A stretch of 20,388 nt of DNA from Vulcanimicrobiota bacterium (GTDB taxonomy: Bacteria > Vulcanimicrobiota > Vulcanimicrobiia > Vulcanimicrobiales > Vulcanimicrobiaceae): NCBI GenBank assembly GCA_003155175.1, contig PMFP01000039.1:9661-30048 (forward strand), given 5' to 3'. The position numbers were made by a program, and so were the translations under genes. Shown here in pieces: positions 8,092 through 15,873 of the stretch (the stretch's first letter is position 1; each line of letters starts with the position of its first letter). The notes under the pieces are model-generated. The model had not been told where the DNA came from. It searched no databases and worked only from the letters and a program-made list of their open reading frames with translations.

Positions 8092-9710
8092 TGCGTTCGT
8101 TGCGCCTGCTGTGCGCCGCCGGCGCGATCGCGCTCCTGGCGTCCGGCTGCACTTCGGGAACTCGCGGGAACAACGGCGACACGGTGGTGGTCGCGCAGCA
8201 GTGGGAGCCGATGTCCCTCAATCCGATGCTGGAGAACGGCACGTCGTCCACCGAATGGGGATTGCTGCTGTTTCAGTACCTCGTGAAGTTCGACGACACC
8301 GGGCAGATGATCGGCGACGCGGCGACGCAAGTTCCGTCGCTCACGAACGGCGGCATCAGCCCGGACGGGCGCACCGTGACCTATCACCTGCGCAAGAACC
8401 TGCGCTTTGCCGACGGCGTGCCGCTCACGGCGCGCGACTGCGTCTGGTCGATCGGGGCGGTGCTCAACCCCGACAACAACGCGCAGAGCCGATACGGCTA
8501 CGACCGCGTCGTCAGCGCCCAAGCGCCCGATCCGTATACGCTGGTGCTGCATCTCAAGGAGCCGTTCGGTCCGCTGATGACGCTCGTACTGGCGCCCCAG
8601 GGCTTCCCGATTCTTCCCGAGCACGTGCTCTCGCGCTATCACGACATCAACCACGTCGATTTCAACCAGCACCCGATCGGATCGGGTCCCTACGTCGTGA
8701 CGCAGTGGAATCGCGGCGACCGCGTCGAGATGCGGCCCAACCCGTATTACTATCGCGGCGCTCCCAAGATTCCGCATCTGATCGTCCGTTTCGTTCCGGA
8801 CACGAATACGGCGATCAACCTGCTGCACACGCGCGAAGCCGACGGATTTTTTGACAACCAAGACCGCGAAACGTATCCGGAATTGCGCCAGATTCCCGGA
8901 ATCGTCACGACGGCCACGCCGATGAACGCGGTCGGAGCTATCATCTTCAATACGCAGGATCCGCTGACGTCCGACGCGCGCGTCAGACACGCGCTCGCCG
9001 AAGCGATGAACGTGCCGGCGATGGTGGAGAAAACGTATCGCGGCGCGGAGCCGCCCAGCGGCGCCGGACGAGGCCTGTTCATCTGGGCTTACTCGCCGGC
9101 GGACTATCCGGATATTCCTTACGATCCCAAGCACGCGGCGCAACTGCTCGACCAAGCCGGTTGGAAGATGGGGACCGACGGCGTGCGCCACAAGGACGGC
9201 CGGACGCTGGACTTGCTGTTCATCATTCAAGCGCAGACGCCGGGAGACCAGATCATCGGCAACTTCGTCGCGGATGCCGAGCGACAGGTCGGCGTTCGCG
9301 TGACGCTCAAGCAGTTCAACATCACGCAGTTCGTCGCGCCCTCGAACTTGGGCGGTCCCGTCTACGGCGGCAAGTTCCAGATGGCGCTCTATCCGTTCGT
9401 GAACGGCGACGACCCCGATACGACCGACCAGTTCGCGTGCGATCGCGTTCCTCCCAAGGGCTACAACAAATCGCGGATCTGCGAGCCGGCGATCGACGCG
9501 CTGCTCGAGCAGGGGCGATCCACCTTCGACATCCCGCGCCGCAAGGTGGTCTACGCGCAGCTCCAGCGCGTCCTCTACGCGCAGCTTCCGATCGCGCTGA
9601 TCTACCAGCGCCGCCAAATCAATAGCTTTTCGTCGCGGATCAAGAATCAGACCACGTCGCTGTCGGGGGCCTTCTGGAACGCGGGCGCCTGGACGCTGGC
9701 CGCGCCGTAG
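8091..9710 (+). CDS. Oligopeptide/dipeptide ABC transporter substrate-binding lipoprotein (SBP family 5)
   Basis: 539 residues. The N-terminus is a lipoprotein signal (MRSLRLL, hydrophobic core, lipobox LASGC with C20 lipidated), so the protein is membrane-anchored and faces the periplasm. The rest follows the family 5 pattern: WEPMSLNPM near the mature N-terminus, YHLRKNLRFADGVPLTARDCVWS, GSGPYVVTQWNRGDRVEMRPNPYYYRG, DARVRHALAEAMN and a C-terminal LPIALIYQRR. Length is normal for DppA/OppA-like proteins. These bind di- and oligopeptides, though some members bind sugars, nickel or opines, so the ligand is inferred from context. It starts on the S51 stop codon (TGATG), strong evidence for coupling. 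No DppB/C/D/F permease or ATPase follows, so it must pair with a transporter encoded elsewhere or act differently. Confidence 0.92.
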   Translation: MRSLRLLCAAGAIALLASGCTSGTRGNNGDTVVVAQQWEPMSLNPMLENGTSSTEWGLLLFQYLVKFDDTGQMIGDAATQVPSLTNGGISPDGRTVTYHLRKNLRFADGVPLTARDCVWSIGAVLNPDNNAQSRYGYDRVVSAQAPDPYTLVLHLKEPFGPLMTLVLAPQGFPILPEHVLSRYHDINHVDFNQHPIGSGPYVVTQWNRGDRVEMRPNPYYYRGAPKIPHLIVRFVPDTNTAINLLHTREADGFFDNQDRETYPELRQIPGIVTTATPMNAVGAIIFNTQDPLTSDARVRHALAEAMNVPAMVEKTYRGAEPPSGAGRGLFIWAYSPADYPDIPYDPKHAAQLLDQAGWKMGTDGVRHKDGRTLDLLFIIQAQTPGDQIIGNFVADAERQVGVRVTLKQFNITQFVAPSNLGGPVYGGKFQMALYPFVNGDDPDTTDQFACDRVPPKGYNKSRICEPAIDALLEQGRSTFDIPRRKVVYAQLQRVLYAQLPIALIYQRRQINSFSSRIKNQTTSLSGAFWNAGAWTLAAP

Positions 9711-9785
9711 GGCGCCGGCCGGGCCGCTGCAGCCAATCGGCGCGCCTCGCGGTCTTACTGGTACCGAAAGAGCCCCTCGCCGCAT

Positions 9786-9790
9786 AGGAG
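9786..9790 (+). promoter_or_regulatory. Shine-Dalgarno site of cysteine synthase
   Basis: AGGAG lies five bases before the ATG at 9796. It is one of the few clear ribosome binding sites here, consistent with cysteine synthase opening a transcription unit after the 85-base gap from 9711. I see no convincing promoter hexamers in that gap and no terminator for the upstream operon. Confidence 0.7.
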
Positions 9791-9795
9791 TCCTC

Positions 9796-10758
9796 ATGGC
9801 TCGCATATACGAGAATCTCGCCGACACGGTCGGCAACACGCCGCTGGTAAAGATCCCGCGCCTGAACAAGGGCCTGCCGGGCACCGTCCTGGTGAAGATG
9901 GAATCGTTCAATCCCGCCGGGTCGGTCAAGGACCGCATCGGCGTTTCGATGATCGAAGCCGCCGAGCGTGACGGACGGCTGCGTCCCAACTCGGTGATCG
10001 TCGAACCGACCAGCGGAAACACGGGGATCGCGCTGGCGTTCGTTGCGGCCGCAAAAGGCTATCCGATCATCCTGGTCATGCCCGACACGATGACGATCGA
10101 ACGCCGCAATCTGCTCAAGGCCTACGGCGCGCAAGTCGTGCTGACGCCGGGCGCCGAGGGCATGAAGGGCGCGATCGCGCGTGCCGGTGAGATTCAGAAG
10201 AGCGACCCGGCAAAATATTTCATGCCGCAGCAGTTCGACAATCCGGCCAACCCGGAGATCCACCGGCGCACGACGGCCGAAGAAATCTGGCGGGACACCG
10301 ACGGCGCGGTGGACGCGTTCGTCGCGATGGTCGGGACGGGCGGCACGATCACCGGCGTCGGCCAAGTGCTCAAGGAGCGTAAGCCCGGCGTGAAGATCGT
10401 CGCCGGCGAACCCGACGCGTCGCCGGTGCTCTCCGGCGGAACGCCCGCGCCCCACAAGATCCAGGGAACCGGAACCGGCTTCATTCCCAGCGTGCTCGAC
10501 ACCAAGGTTTACGACGAAGTGATTCGCGTGACCGACTCCGACGCGATTGCGACGGCGCGCCGCGCGGCGCGCGAAGAAGGCATGCTCGTCGGCATCTCGG
10601 CCGGCGCCAACATCTGGGCGGCGCTGCAACTCGCCGCGCGTCCGGAGATGAAAGGCAAGATCATCGTGACGGTCGGCTGCGATACCGGCGAGCGGTATCT
10701 CTCCAATCCGGTGTTCTCCGAACAAGAGCTCAACGTCGTCGAGCCCGCGCTCGTTTGA
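9796..10758 (+). CDS. cysK: Cysteine synthase A (O-acetylserine sulfhydrylase), PLP-dependent
   Basis: 320 residues, the usual CysK length, cytoplasmic. Diagnostic motifs: GNTPLVKI (13-20), the PLP-lysine in NPAGSVKDR (K45), the substrate loop PTSGNTG (71-77), the phosphate-binding GTGGTITG (180-187), the IQGTGTGFIP segment (222-231) and GISAGAN (267-272). It forms L-cysteine from O-acetyl-L-serine and sulfide. There is no C-terminal CBS-domain extension, so it is not a cystathionine beta-synthase of the long type; a broader cysteine synthase B or beta-cyanoalanine synthase activity cannot be excluded from motifs. It is preceded by a clear Shine-Dalgarno and shares four bases (TTGA) with the following asparaginase gene, so the two are almost certainly one operon. 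Cysteine supply fits the downstream methionine synthase, though homocysteine formation genes are not in view. Confidence 0.95.
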   Translation: MARIYENLADTVGNTPLVKIPRLNKGLPGTVLVKMESFNPAGSVKDRIGVSMIEAAERDGRLRPNSVIVEPTSGNTGIALAFVAAAKGYPIILVMPDTMTIERRNLLKAYGAQVVLTPGAEGMKGAIARAGEIQKSDPAKYFMPQQFDNPANPEIHRRTTAEEIWRDTDGAVDAFVAMVGTGGTITGVGQVLKERKPGVKIVAGEPDASPVLSGGTPAPHKIQGTGTGFIPSVLDTKVYDEVIRVTDSDAIATARRAAREEGMLVGISAGANIWAALQLAARPEMKGKIIVTVGCDTGERYLSNPVFSEQELNVVEPALV

Positions 10759-11759
10759 CGCTCCTCCGGGGCGAACCGTTCGTCGCAGTCGCGCGCGGCG
10801 ACGTCGTGGAATCCGTCCACGACGTCGCCGCCTGTGCGACCGACGTGCATGGGAAGATCCTGTTCGCTTTGGGAACGATCGACGTTCCCGTCTATCTGCG
10901 ATCCTCGGCCAAGCCGTTCATCGCCGCGGCGGCGATTCGCGAAGGCGTCGCCGAGCGTTTTCACCTCGAGCCCAAAGAGATCGCCGTGATGGCCGCCTCG
11001 CACGACGGCGAACCGTATCACGTCGATGCGGTGCGCTCGATTCTCGCAAAAATCGGCATTGACGAATCGGCGCTGCTGTGCGGACCGCACGCTCCGTACA
11101 ATCCCGATGCCGCGCGCGCCTTGGAAGACGCGCACGTTCCCTTCACGGCCGTGCACAACAATTGTTCCGGGAAGCACGCCGGTATTCTCGCGCTGTGCAA
11201 GACGTTGGGCGCCGACCCGGCGACGTATCTGGAAGCCTCGAATCCCGCGCAGCGCAAGATTCTCGCGCTCTGCGCGCGCGCGTCTGACGAGGATCCCGCG
11301 ACGTGGCCGCTGGGCGTGGACGGCTGCGGCATTCCCGTCTACGCCACGCCCCTAAGGAAGGCGGCGCTGGCTTTCGCTCGCCTGGCCACGCTTGAGGGTT
11401 TGGAACCGGAAGACGCGAGCGCGCTCGAAATGGTGCGCCGCGCGATGATCGCGTATCCGGAATACGTCTCGGGAACCGGCGACTTGGATGCTGAAGTGAT
11501 GCACGCCGGCGCCGGCGACATCGCGTGCAAATCGGGGGCGGAGGGCGTCTTTGCCGCAGCTTGGCTATCGCGCGGGGCCGGCCTGGCTGTGAAAGTCGTG
11601 GACGGCGCCTCGCGGGCCCGGCCGCCGGCCTCGATCGCTATTTTAGCCCGCCTGGGCGCGCTAGATCCGCGCGCTGCGCCAAAACTTGCGGCGCTCGAGC
11701 GGCCGGTTGTGTATAATCGGGCGGGTAGGGCGGTCGGAGCGATCCGGCCCCTGCCCTAA
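10755..11759 (+). CDS. L-asparaginase II family (Rhizobium etli AnsA-type, zinc-containing)
   Basis: 334 residues from a TTG sharing four bases with the cysK stop; no later start keeps the conserved N-terminal VAVARGDVVES. No signal peptide, so cytoplasmic. It hydrolyses L-asparagine to aspartate and ammonia. Family motifs are YLRSSAKPF (47-55), ASHDGEPYHV (81-90), NNCSGKHAG (135-143), GVDGCGIPVYATPL (187-200) and CKSGAEG (258-264). From memory of the R. etli enzyme, its catalytic Ser-Lys pairs and zinc ligands (S48/K51, S80/K263, C135, K138, C189) correspond to S50/K53, S82/K259, C137, K140 and C191 here, so the active site appears intact. It is unrelated to the bacterial type I/II threonine asparaginases and to plant-type isoaspartyl peptidases. 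A terminator-like hairpin covers its last codons. Confidence 0.9.
   Translation: MTLLRGEPFVAVARGDVVESVHDVAACATDVHGKILFALGTIDVPVYLRSSAKPFIAAAAIREGVAERFHLEPKEIAVMAASHDGEPYHVDAVRSILAKIGIDESALLCGPHAPYNPDAARALEDAHVPFTAVHNNCSGKHAGILALCKTLGADPATYLEASNPAQRKILALCARASDEDPATWPLGVDGCGIPVYATPLRKAALAFARLATLEGLEPEDASALEMVRRAMIAYPEYVSGTGDLDAEVMHAGAGDIACKSGAEGVFAAAWLSRGAGLAVKVVDGASRARPPASIAILARLGALDPRAAPKLAALERPVVYNRAGRAVGAIRPLP
11712..11717 (+). promoter_or_regulatory. Possible -10 box (TATAAT) upstream of metH
   Basis: A perfect TATAAT sits in the asparaginase 3' end, where it also encodes Tyr-Asn in a conserved segment. The best upstream hexamer is TTGCGG (11686-11691) with a 20-base spacer, which is too long. 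A transcript from here would begin at about 11724, immediately before the hairpin. The box may be chance codon usage. Confidence 0.25.
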
Positions 11760-11764
11760 TTTTT
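11726..11764 (+). terminator. Intrinsic terminator overlapping the asparaginase stop codon
   Basis: TAGGGC-GGTCGG (11726-11737), a six-base loop, then CCGGCC (11744-11749), a three-base bulge CCT, and GCCCTA (11753-11758) form a 12-pair GC-rich stem with one G-U pair. ATTTTT follows directly (11759-11764). The stop TAA (11757-11759) lies at the base of the stem. It separates cysK-asparaginase from metH, or attenuates metH if transcription enters from upstream. Confidence 0.7.
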
Positions 11765-11790
11765 GCGCCGCCGCCTTCACCGAAGAATTT

Positions 11791-11796
11791 GGAGAA
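11791..11796 (+). promoter_or_regulatory. Shine-Dalgarno site deciding the metH start
   Basis: GGAGAA lies ten bases before GTG 11807. An in-frame TTG at 11789 would place this site inside the gene, so GTG 11807 is preferred. Confidence 0.6.
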
Positions 11797-11806
11797 CGAT
11801 ACCAGC

Positions 11807-14800
11807 GTGTCCGACTATTTGAGCTGCCTGCGCGAACGCGTCCTCGTGTTCGACGGTGCGATGGGTACCCAGCTCATGGATCTCGAGCTCACGCCCGAGG
11901 ACTTCGGCGGCGCGCGCTATCAAGGCTGCAACGAGGCTCTCGTCTTGTTCCGGCCGGACATCGTCCAGCGCATCCACGAGCAATATCTCGAAGCGGGCGC
12001 CGACGTCCTCGAGACCGACAGCTTCACTGCATCGCGCCTCAAACTCGACGAATACGAACTCGGAGATCGCACGGCCGAAGTGAATCGCCGCTCGGCCGAG
12101 CTCGCGCGCGCCGCGTGCGACGCGTACTCCACGCCCGATCGTCCGCGCTTCGTCGCCGGTTCGATGGGCCCGACGGGCATGCTCGTCTCGTCGTCGGATC
12201 CTTCGCTCTCCAAGATCGACTTCGAGCAACTGGCGGAGATTTACGGCGAGCAGGCACGCCATCTCGTCGGAGGCGGGGTGGATTTCTTGCTGCTCGAGAC
12301 GATGCAGGACTTGCTCGAGCTCAAGGCCGCGATCGCCGGCATCCGTCGCGAATTCGCAAAGGGCTTGCGCCGCGTGCCGATTCAAGCGCAACCGACGCTG
12401 ATCACCGAGGGCCGGATGCTGCTCGGTACCGACGTGCGCGCGATCGTCTCCGTGCTCGACGCGTTGCGCGTGGACGTGATGGGGCTGAACTGCTCGACGG
12501 GACCGGCGCAAATGCGCGACTCGATTCGCTACATGTGCGAAAACGCGCGTTGTTTCGTAAGCGTCGTCCCTAACGCGGGGTTGCCGCTGATGGGCCCGCG
12601 CGGCGAGACCATCTATCCGGAGAAGCCCGACGAACTCGCATCGGAGCTCGCAAGCTTCGTGCGCGAGTTCGGCGTGAACGTGGTCGGCGGCTGTTGCGGT
12701 TCCACGCCCGCGCACATCGCGGCCATTCGCGCCGCGGTGGACGCCATCGATCTGAGCGACACGCCCTGGCCAAACCGTCCGTCGAACGAGCCCGGCGCGC
12801 AGTTCGTCGCCTCGGCCATGACGGCGGCCTCGCTCGAACAAGAGCCGCGCCCGCTCATCGTCGGCGAACGCATCAACAGTCAGGGCTCGCGCAAGATCAA
12901 ACGCCTGCTGCTCGCCGACGACTACGACGAGATTTCGCTCGTCGCGCGCGAGCAGGTCGAAGGCGGCGCCCACGTCCTGGACGTCTGCTGCGCGCTCACC
13001 GAGCGAGTGGACGAAGACGTGCAGATGCGCGAAGTCGTGCGCAAGCTCGCGCAGTCGGTCGAAGCGCCGCTGATGATCGACTCGACCGAGCCGCGTGTGG
13101 TCGAAGTCGCGCTACAGAACTATCCGGGACGCGCGATCGTCAATTCCGTGCACCTCGAGGCGGGCCGGGCGAAGATGGACGTCGTGCTGCCGCTCGCGGT
13201 CGAACACGGCGCCGCGGTCGTCGCGCTGACCATAGACGAAGTGGGCATGGCCAAGACGGTCGAGCGCAAGCTCGAAGTCGCCAAACGCATTTACGACATC
13301 GTCGTCGGCGAGTACGGCATCCCGCCGGGAGCGCTCATCTTCGACGACCTCACGTTTACGCTGGCGACCGGGGACCCGGAATTCGCGGATTCGGCGGTCG
13401 CGACGATCGAGGGCATCCGCACGATCAAGCGCGAGCTTCCGGGCGTGCTCACGTCGCTGGGCGTGTCCAACGTTTCGTTCGGCCTCAAGCCGGCCGCGCG
13501 CGCGGCGCTCAATTCCGTTTTTCTGCACCACTGCGTCGAAGCCGGACTCGACTGCGCGCTCGTGCATCCCAAAGACATCACGCCGTATTTCGAACTCGAC
13601 GCGGACGTGCGCGAACTGTGCGACGATCTGGTCATGAACCGCCGCCCCGACGCGCTGGCCCGCTTCATCGAACGCTTCGAGAGCGAGAGCGTCCGCCAAG
13701 ACGCTGCGGTCACGGAAGATTCCGAAGAGGGCTTGCCCGTCGCCGAGCGGATTCACAACGCGATCCTGCGGCGCCGCAAAGACGGCATCGAGGCCAAGAT
13801 CGACCTCGCGCTGCAAGAGCGCAGCCCGGTGGACGTGCTCAACGAGATTCTGCTGCCCGCCATGAAGGACGTCGGCGACCGGTTCGGCCGCGGCGAACTC
13901 ATTCTGCCGTTCGTGCTGCAGTCGGCCGAAGTGATGAAGAAGGCGGTCGCGCATCTCGAACAGTTCCTGGAACGCAAGGAAGGCGCGACCAAGGGAACCG
14001 TCGTGCTCGCGACCGTATTCGGCGACGTGCACGACATCGGGAAGAACCTCGTCAACACGATCCTGACCAACAACGGCTACACCGTGCACGATCTCGGCAA
14101 GCAAGTGCCGATGAACGTGATCCTCGAGAAAGCCGTCGAAGTCAAAGCAGACGCCATCGGCCTCTCCGCGCTGCTCGTCTCGACCAGCAAGCAGATGCCG
14201 ATCTGCGTGCAAGAGCAGGACGCGCGCGGCCTGAAATTCCCGGTCATCGTCGGCGGCGCGGCGATCAACCGCGACTTCGGACGTCGCATCGTGCTGCTCG
14301 ACGACGGCGCACGCTTCTTCGAACCCGGTCTCTTCTACGCCAAGGACGCGTTCGAAGGTCTCGAACTCATGGACACGCTCACGTCCGGTCCGGAGCGCCG
14401 CAGCGAACTCGTCGAGCGCTTGCGCACCGAGTCGTTCGCGCAGCGCGACCGCGTTCCCGCGCCGGGCAACGGCGCGCCGAAGACGTTGATCATCTCGGAT
14501 ATCAAGGATCAGCCGGCCGACGTGCCGCTGCCGCCATTTTGGGGAGCGCGAACCCTGGACGACATCGCACTGGAGGAGATCTGGCCGCACTACGATCTGC
14601 GCAGCCTCTACCGGCTCTCGTGGGGCGCCGCCAACGCGAAGGGCGACGCGTTCGACACGCTCGTGCGCGAAGAGTTCGAACCGCGCCTGGAACGCTACCG
14701 CCGCGAGTCCGCGCAGGAAGGCTGGCTGCAGCCGCGCGCCGTGTACGGGTATTTTCCGGCGGCCGGCGTCGGCAACGACGCGATCATCTACGATCCGGAG

Positions 14801-15304
14801 GATCCGTCGCGGGAGATCGCGCGGTTCGAGTTTGCGCGACAGCCCGGCGGAGAGCATCTGAGCCTCGCAGATTATTTGCGCGAGCCGGAAGAGGGCCGCG
14901 GCATCGACGTCGTCGCGCTTCAGCTGGTGACGGTCGGTACGCGTGCCGGCGAGATGACGGAAAAGCTTCAGGCTGCGGGCGACTACGGCGAGTCGTATTT
15001 CGTGCACGGATTCTCGGTGCAAGCCGCCGAGGCGCTCGCCGAAGCGACGCACCACCGCATCCGCCGCGAGCTTGGAATTCCGGCCGATCGCGGCAAGCGT
15101 TACTCATGGGGCTACGGCGCTTGCCCCGACCTGTCACAACACGAAACGCTCTTCCGGTTACTCGACGTGGAGAACCGGATCGGCGCAACGCTGACGAGTG
15201 CCTACCAAATCGTGCCCGAACAGTCCACGGCGGCGATCGTCATCCATCACCCCCGAGCCAGCTACTTTAACGCCGCCGCCGTCCGCGAGGTAACCGCGGT
15301 CTAA
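11807..15304 (+). CDS. metH: Cobalamin-dependent methionine synthase, full-length four-module
   Basis: 1165 residues from GTG 11807. It transfers the methyl group of 5-methyltetrahydrofolate to homocysteine through cobalamin; cytoplasmic. Modules: homocysteine-binding barrel (about 1-325: FDGAMGTQLM, zinc cysteines C229 in NCSTGP and C296/C297 in GGCCGST); pterin-binding barrel (about 347-620: GERINSQGSRK, MIDSTEP, GVSNVSFGLK); cobalamin cap and binding domains (about 643-860: DVHDIGKN with H742 as the lower cobalt ligand); C-terminal reactivation domain (about 890-1160: RYSWGYGACPDL, PEQSTAAIVIHHPRA). The reactivation motif is the GYGACPDL-type with a PEQST signature, unlike the E. coli version, resembling what I recall from actinobacteria. 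Nothing looks truncated. It stands alone between a terminator and a convergent gene; no metF neighbour and no room for a cobalamin riboswitch. Confidence 0.96.
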   Translation: MSDYLSCLRERVLVFDGAMGTQLMDLELTPEDFGGARYQGCNEALVLFRPDIVQRIHEQYLEAGADVLETDSFTASRLKLDEYELGDRTAEVNRRSAELARAACDAYSTPDRPRFVAGSMGPTGMLVSSSDPSLSKIDFEQLAEIYGEQARHLVGGGVDFLLLETMQDLLELKAAIAGIRREFAKGLRRVPIQAQPTLITEGRMLLGTDVRAIVSVLDALRVDVMGLNCSTGPAQMRDSIRYMCENARCFVSVVPNAGLPLMGPRGETIYPEKPDELASELASFVREFGVNVVGGCCGSTPAHIAAIRAAVDAIDLSDTPWPNRPSNEPGAQFVASAMTAASLEQEPRPLIVGERINSQGSRKIKRLLLADDYDEISLVAREQVEGGAHVLDVCCALTERVDEDVQMREVVRKLAQSVEAPLMIDSTEPRVVEVALQNYPGRAIVNSVHLEAGRAKMDVVLPLAVEHGAAVVALTIDEVGMAKTVERKLEVAKRIYDIVVGEYGIPPGALIFDDLTFTLATGDPEFADSAVATIEGIRTIKRELPGVLTSLGVSNVSFGLKPAARAALNSVFLHHCVEAGLDCALVHPKDITPYFELDADVRELCDDLVMNRRPDALARFIERFESESVRQDAAVTEDSEEGLPVAERIHNAILRRRKDGIEAKIDLALQERSPVDVLNEILLPAMKDVGDRFGRGELILPFVLQSAEVMKKAVAHLEQFLERKEGATKGTVVLATVFGDVHDIGKNLVNTILTNNGYTVHDLGKQVPMNVILEKAVEVKADAIGLSALLVSTSKQMPICVQEQDARGLKFPVIVGGAAINRDFGRRIVLLDDGARFFEPGLFYAKDAFEGLELMDTLTSGPERRSELVERLRTESFAQRDRVPAPGNGAPKTLIISDIKDQPADVPLPPFWGARTLDDIALEEIWPHYDLRSLYRLSWGAANAKGDAFDTLVREEFEPRLERYRRESAQEGWLQPRAVYGYFPAAGVGNDAIIYDPEDPSREIARFEFARQPGGEHLSLADYLREPEEGRGIDVVALQLVTVGTRAGEMTEKLQAAGDYGESYFVHGFSVQAAEALAEATHHRIRRELGIPADRGKRYSWGYGACPDLSQHETLFRLLDVENRIGATLTSAYQIVPEQSTAAIVIHHPRASYFNAAAVREVTAV

Positions 15305-15873
15305 AGCCGCACCCGAAAAGCGACGCTGATGCGCGCGTCTACGGGATCGTGCGTCTTGGGGATTCCGTGGTCGTAGGTCCGCTGAGTGGCGTAACTCATC
15401 ACGAGCAGACTGCCGGGCTCGAGATCGAGATCGAGATTTCGGCGTGGCGCCGTTTTACTGCGGATGGTCATGCGGCGCGTGCTGCCGAGCGAGAGCAGCG
15501 CGATCGGGTAGCCCGGGCGCAGTTCGTTGAGGTGGTCGTTGTGCGGGGAGACGCTGTCGCGGCCGTCGCGGTAGAGGTTGAGCCCGATGCTGGTGAACGG
15601 CATCTCGCAAGCCGCCTCCACGATCGAGCGCATTTCCGGGACGACGCCCGGCTGCGTCGCGTCGGCGGGATATGCGGCGACCAGGCGCGGCACGTCCACT
15701 TCGCGGTCGTACATCACGCGGCGCTCGCTGCGCCAGGGCGCTTGCGCGAGCAGCGATTCGAACCAACGCCGTTGCGTCGCGTCGTCCACCAGGTTGGGCC
15801 GGTACGTGATGCGCCCCGTCCGATCGTCGACTAAGACCCGGACGTCGTTCGCGAACAGATCGAGCTGAGCCAC
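15301..15873 (-). CDS. AlkB-like 2-oxoglutarate/Fe(II) dioxygenase (alkylated nucleic acid repair)
   Basis: 190 residues from the GTG at 15873 (protein begins VAQLDLFA). The frame stays open to an ATG at 15969, giving 222 residues, but that start would overlap the divergent transporter gene by ten bases and adds a stretch unlike the family; 190 fits the compact ALKBH2-like size. Motifs (190-residue numbering): YRDGRDSVSPHNDH with iron ligands H111 and D113, PIALLSLGSTRRM, GSLLVMSYATQRTYDHGIPK with H169, and the 2-oxoglutarate arginines in RISVAFR (R181, R187). The HxD...H triad is complete. Family members oxidatively demethylate 1-methyladenine and 3-methylcytosine in DNA or RNA; substrate choice is not visible. 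Its stop codon overlaps the metH stop by four bases (tail to tail). No Ada-type neighbour is present. Confidence 0.88.
   Translation of the reverse strand: MAQLDLFANDVRVLVDDRTGRITYRPNLVDDATQRRWFESLLAQAPWRSERRVMYDREVDVPRLVAAYPADATQPGVVPEMRSIVEAACEMPFTSIGLNLYRDGRDSVSPHNDHLNELRPGYPIALLSLGSTRRMTIRSKTAPRRNLDLDLEPGSLLVMSYATQRTYDHGIPKTHDPVDARISVAFRVRL

Noticed and set aside
9711..9795. Terminator after the peptide operon in the gap before cysK
   Set aside because: The gap is GC-rich with a GGCGCGCC palindrome but no stable stem followed by a T-run.
10755..11759. Asparaginase as the isoaspartyl dipeptidase that would finish cyanophycin breakdown
   Set aside because: It is the AnsA (Ser-Lys/zinc) family, not the plant-type isoaspartyl peptidase family, so it does not directly support a cyanophycin pathway.
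11765..11806. Cobalamin or S-adenosylmethionine riboswitch before metH
   Set aside because: Only 42 bases lie between the terminator U-tract and the start, far too few for either known riboswitch class, and no conserved core is seen.
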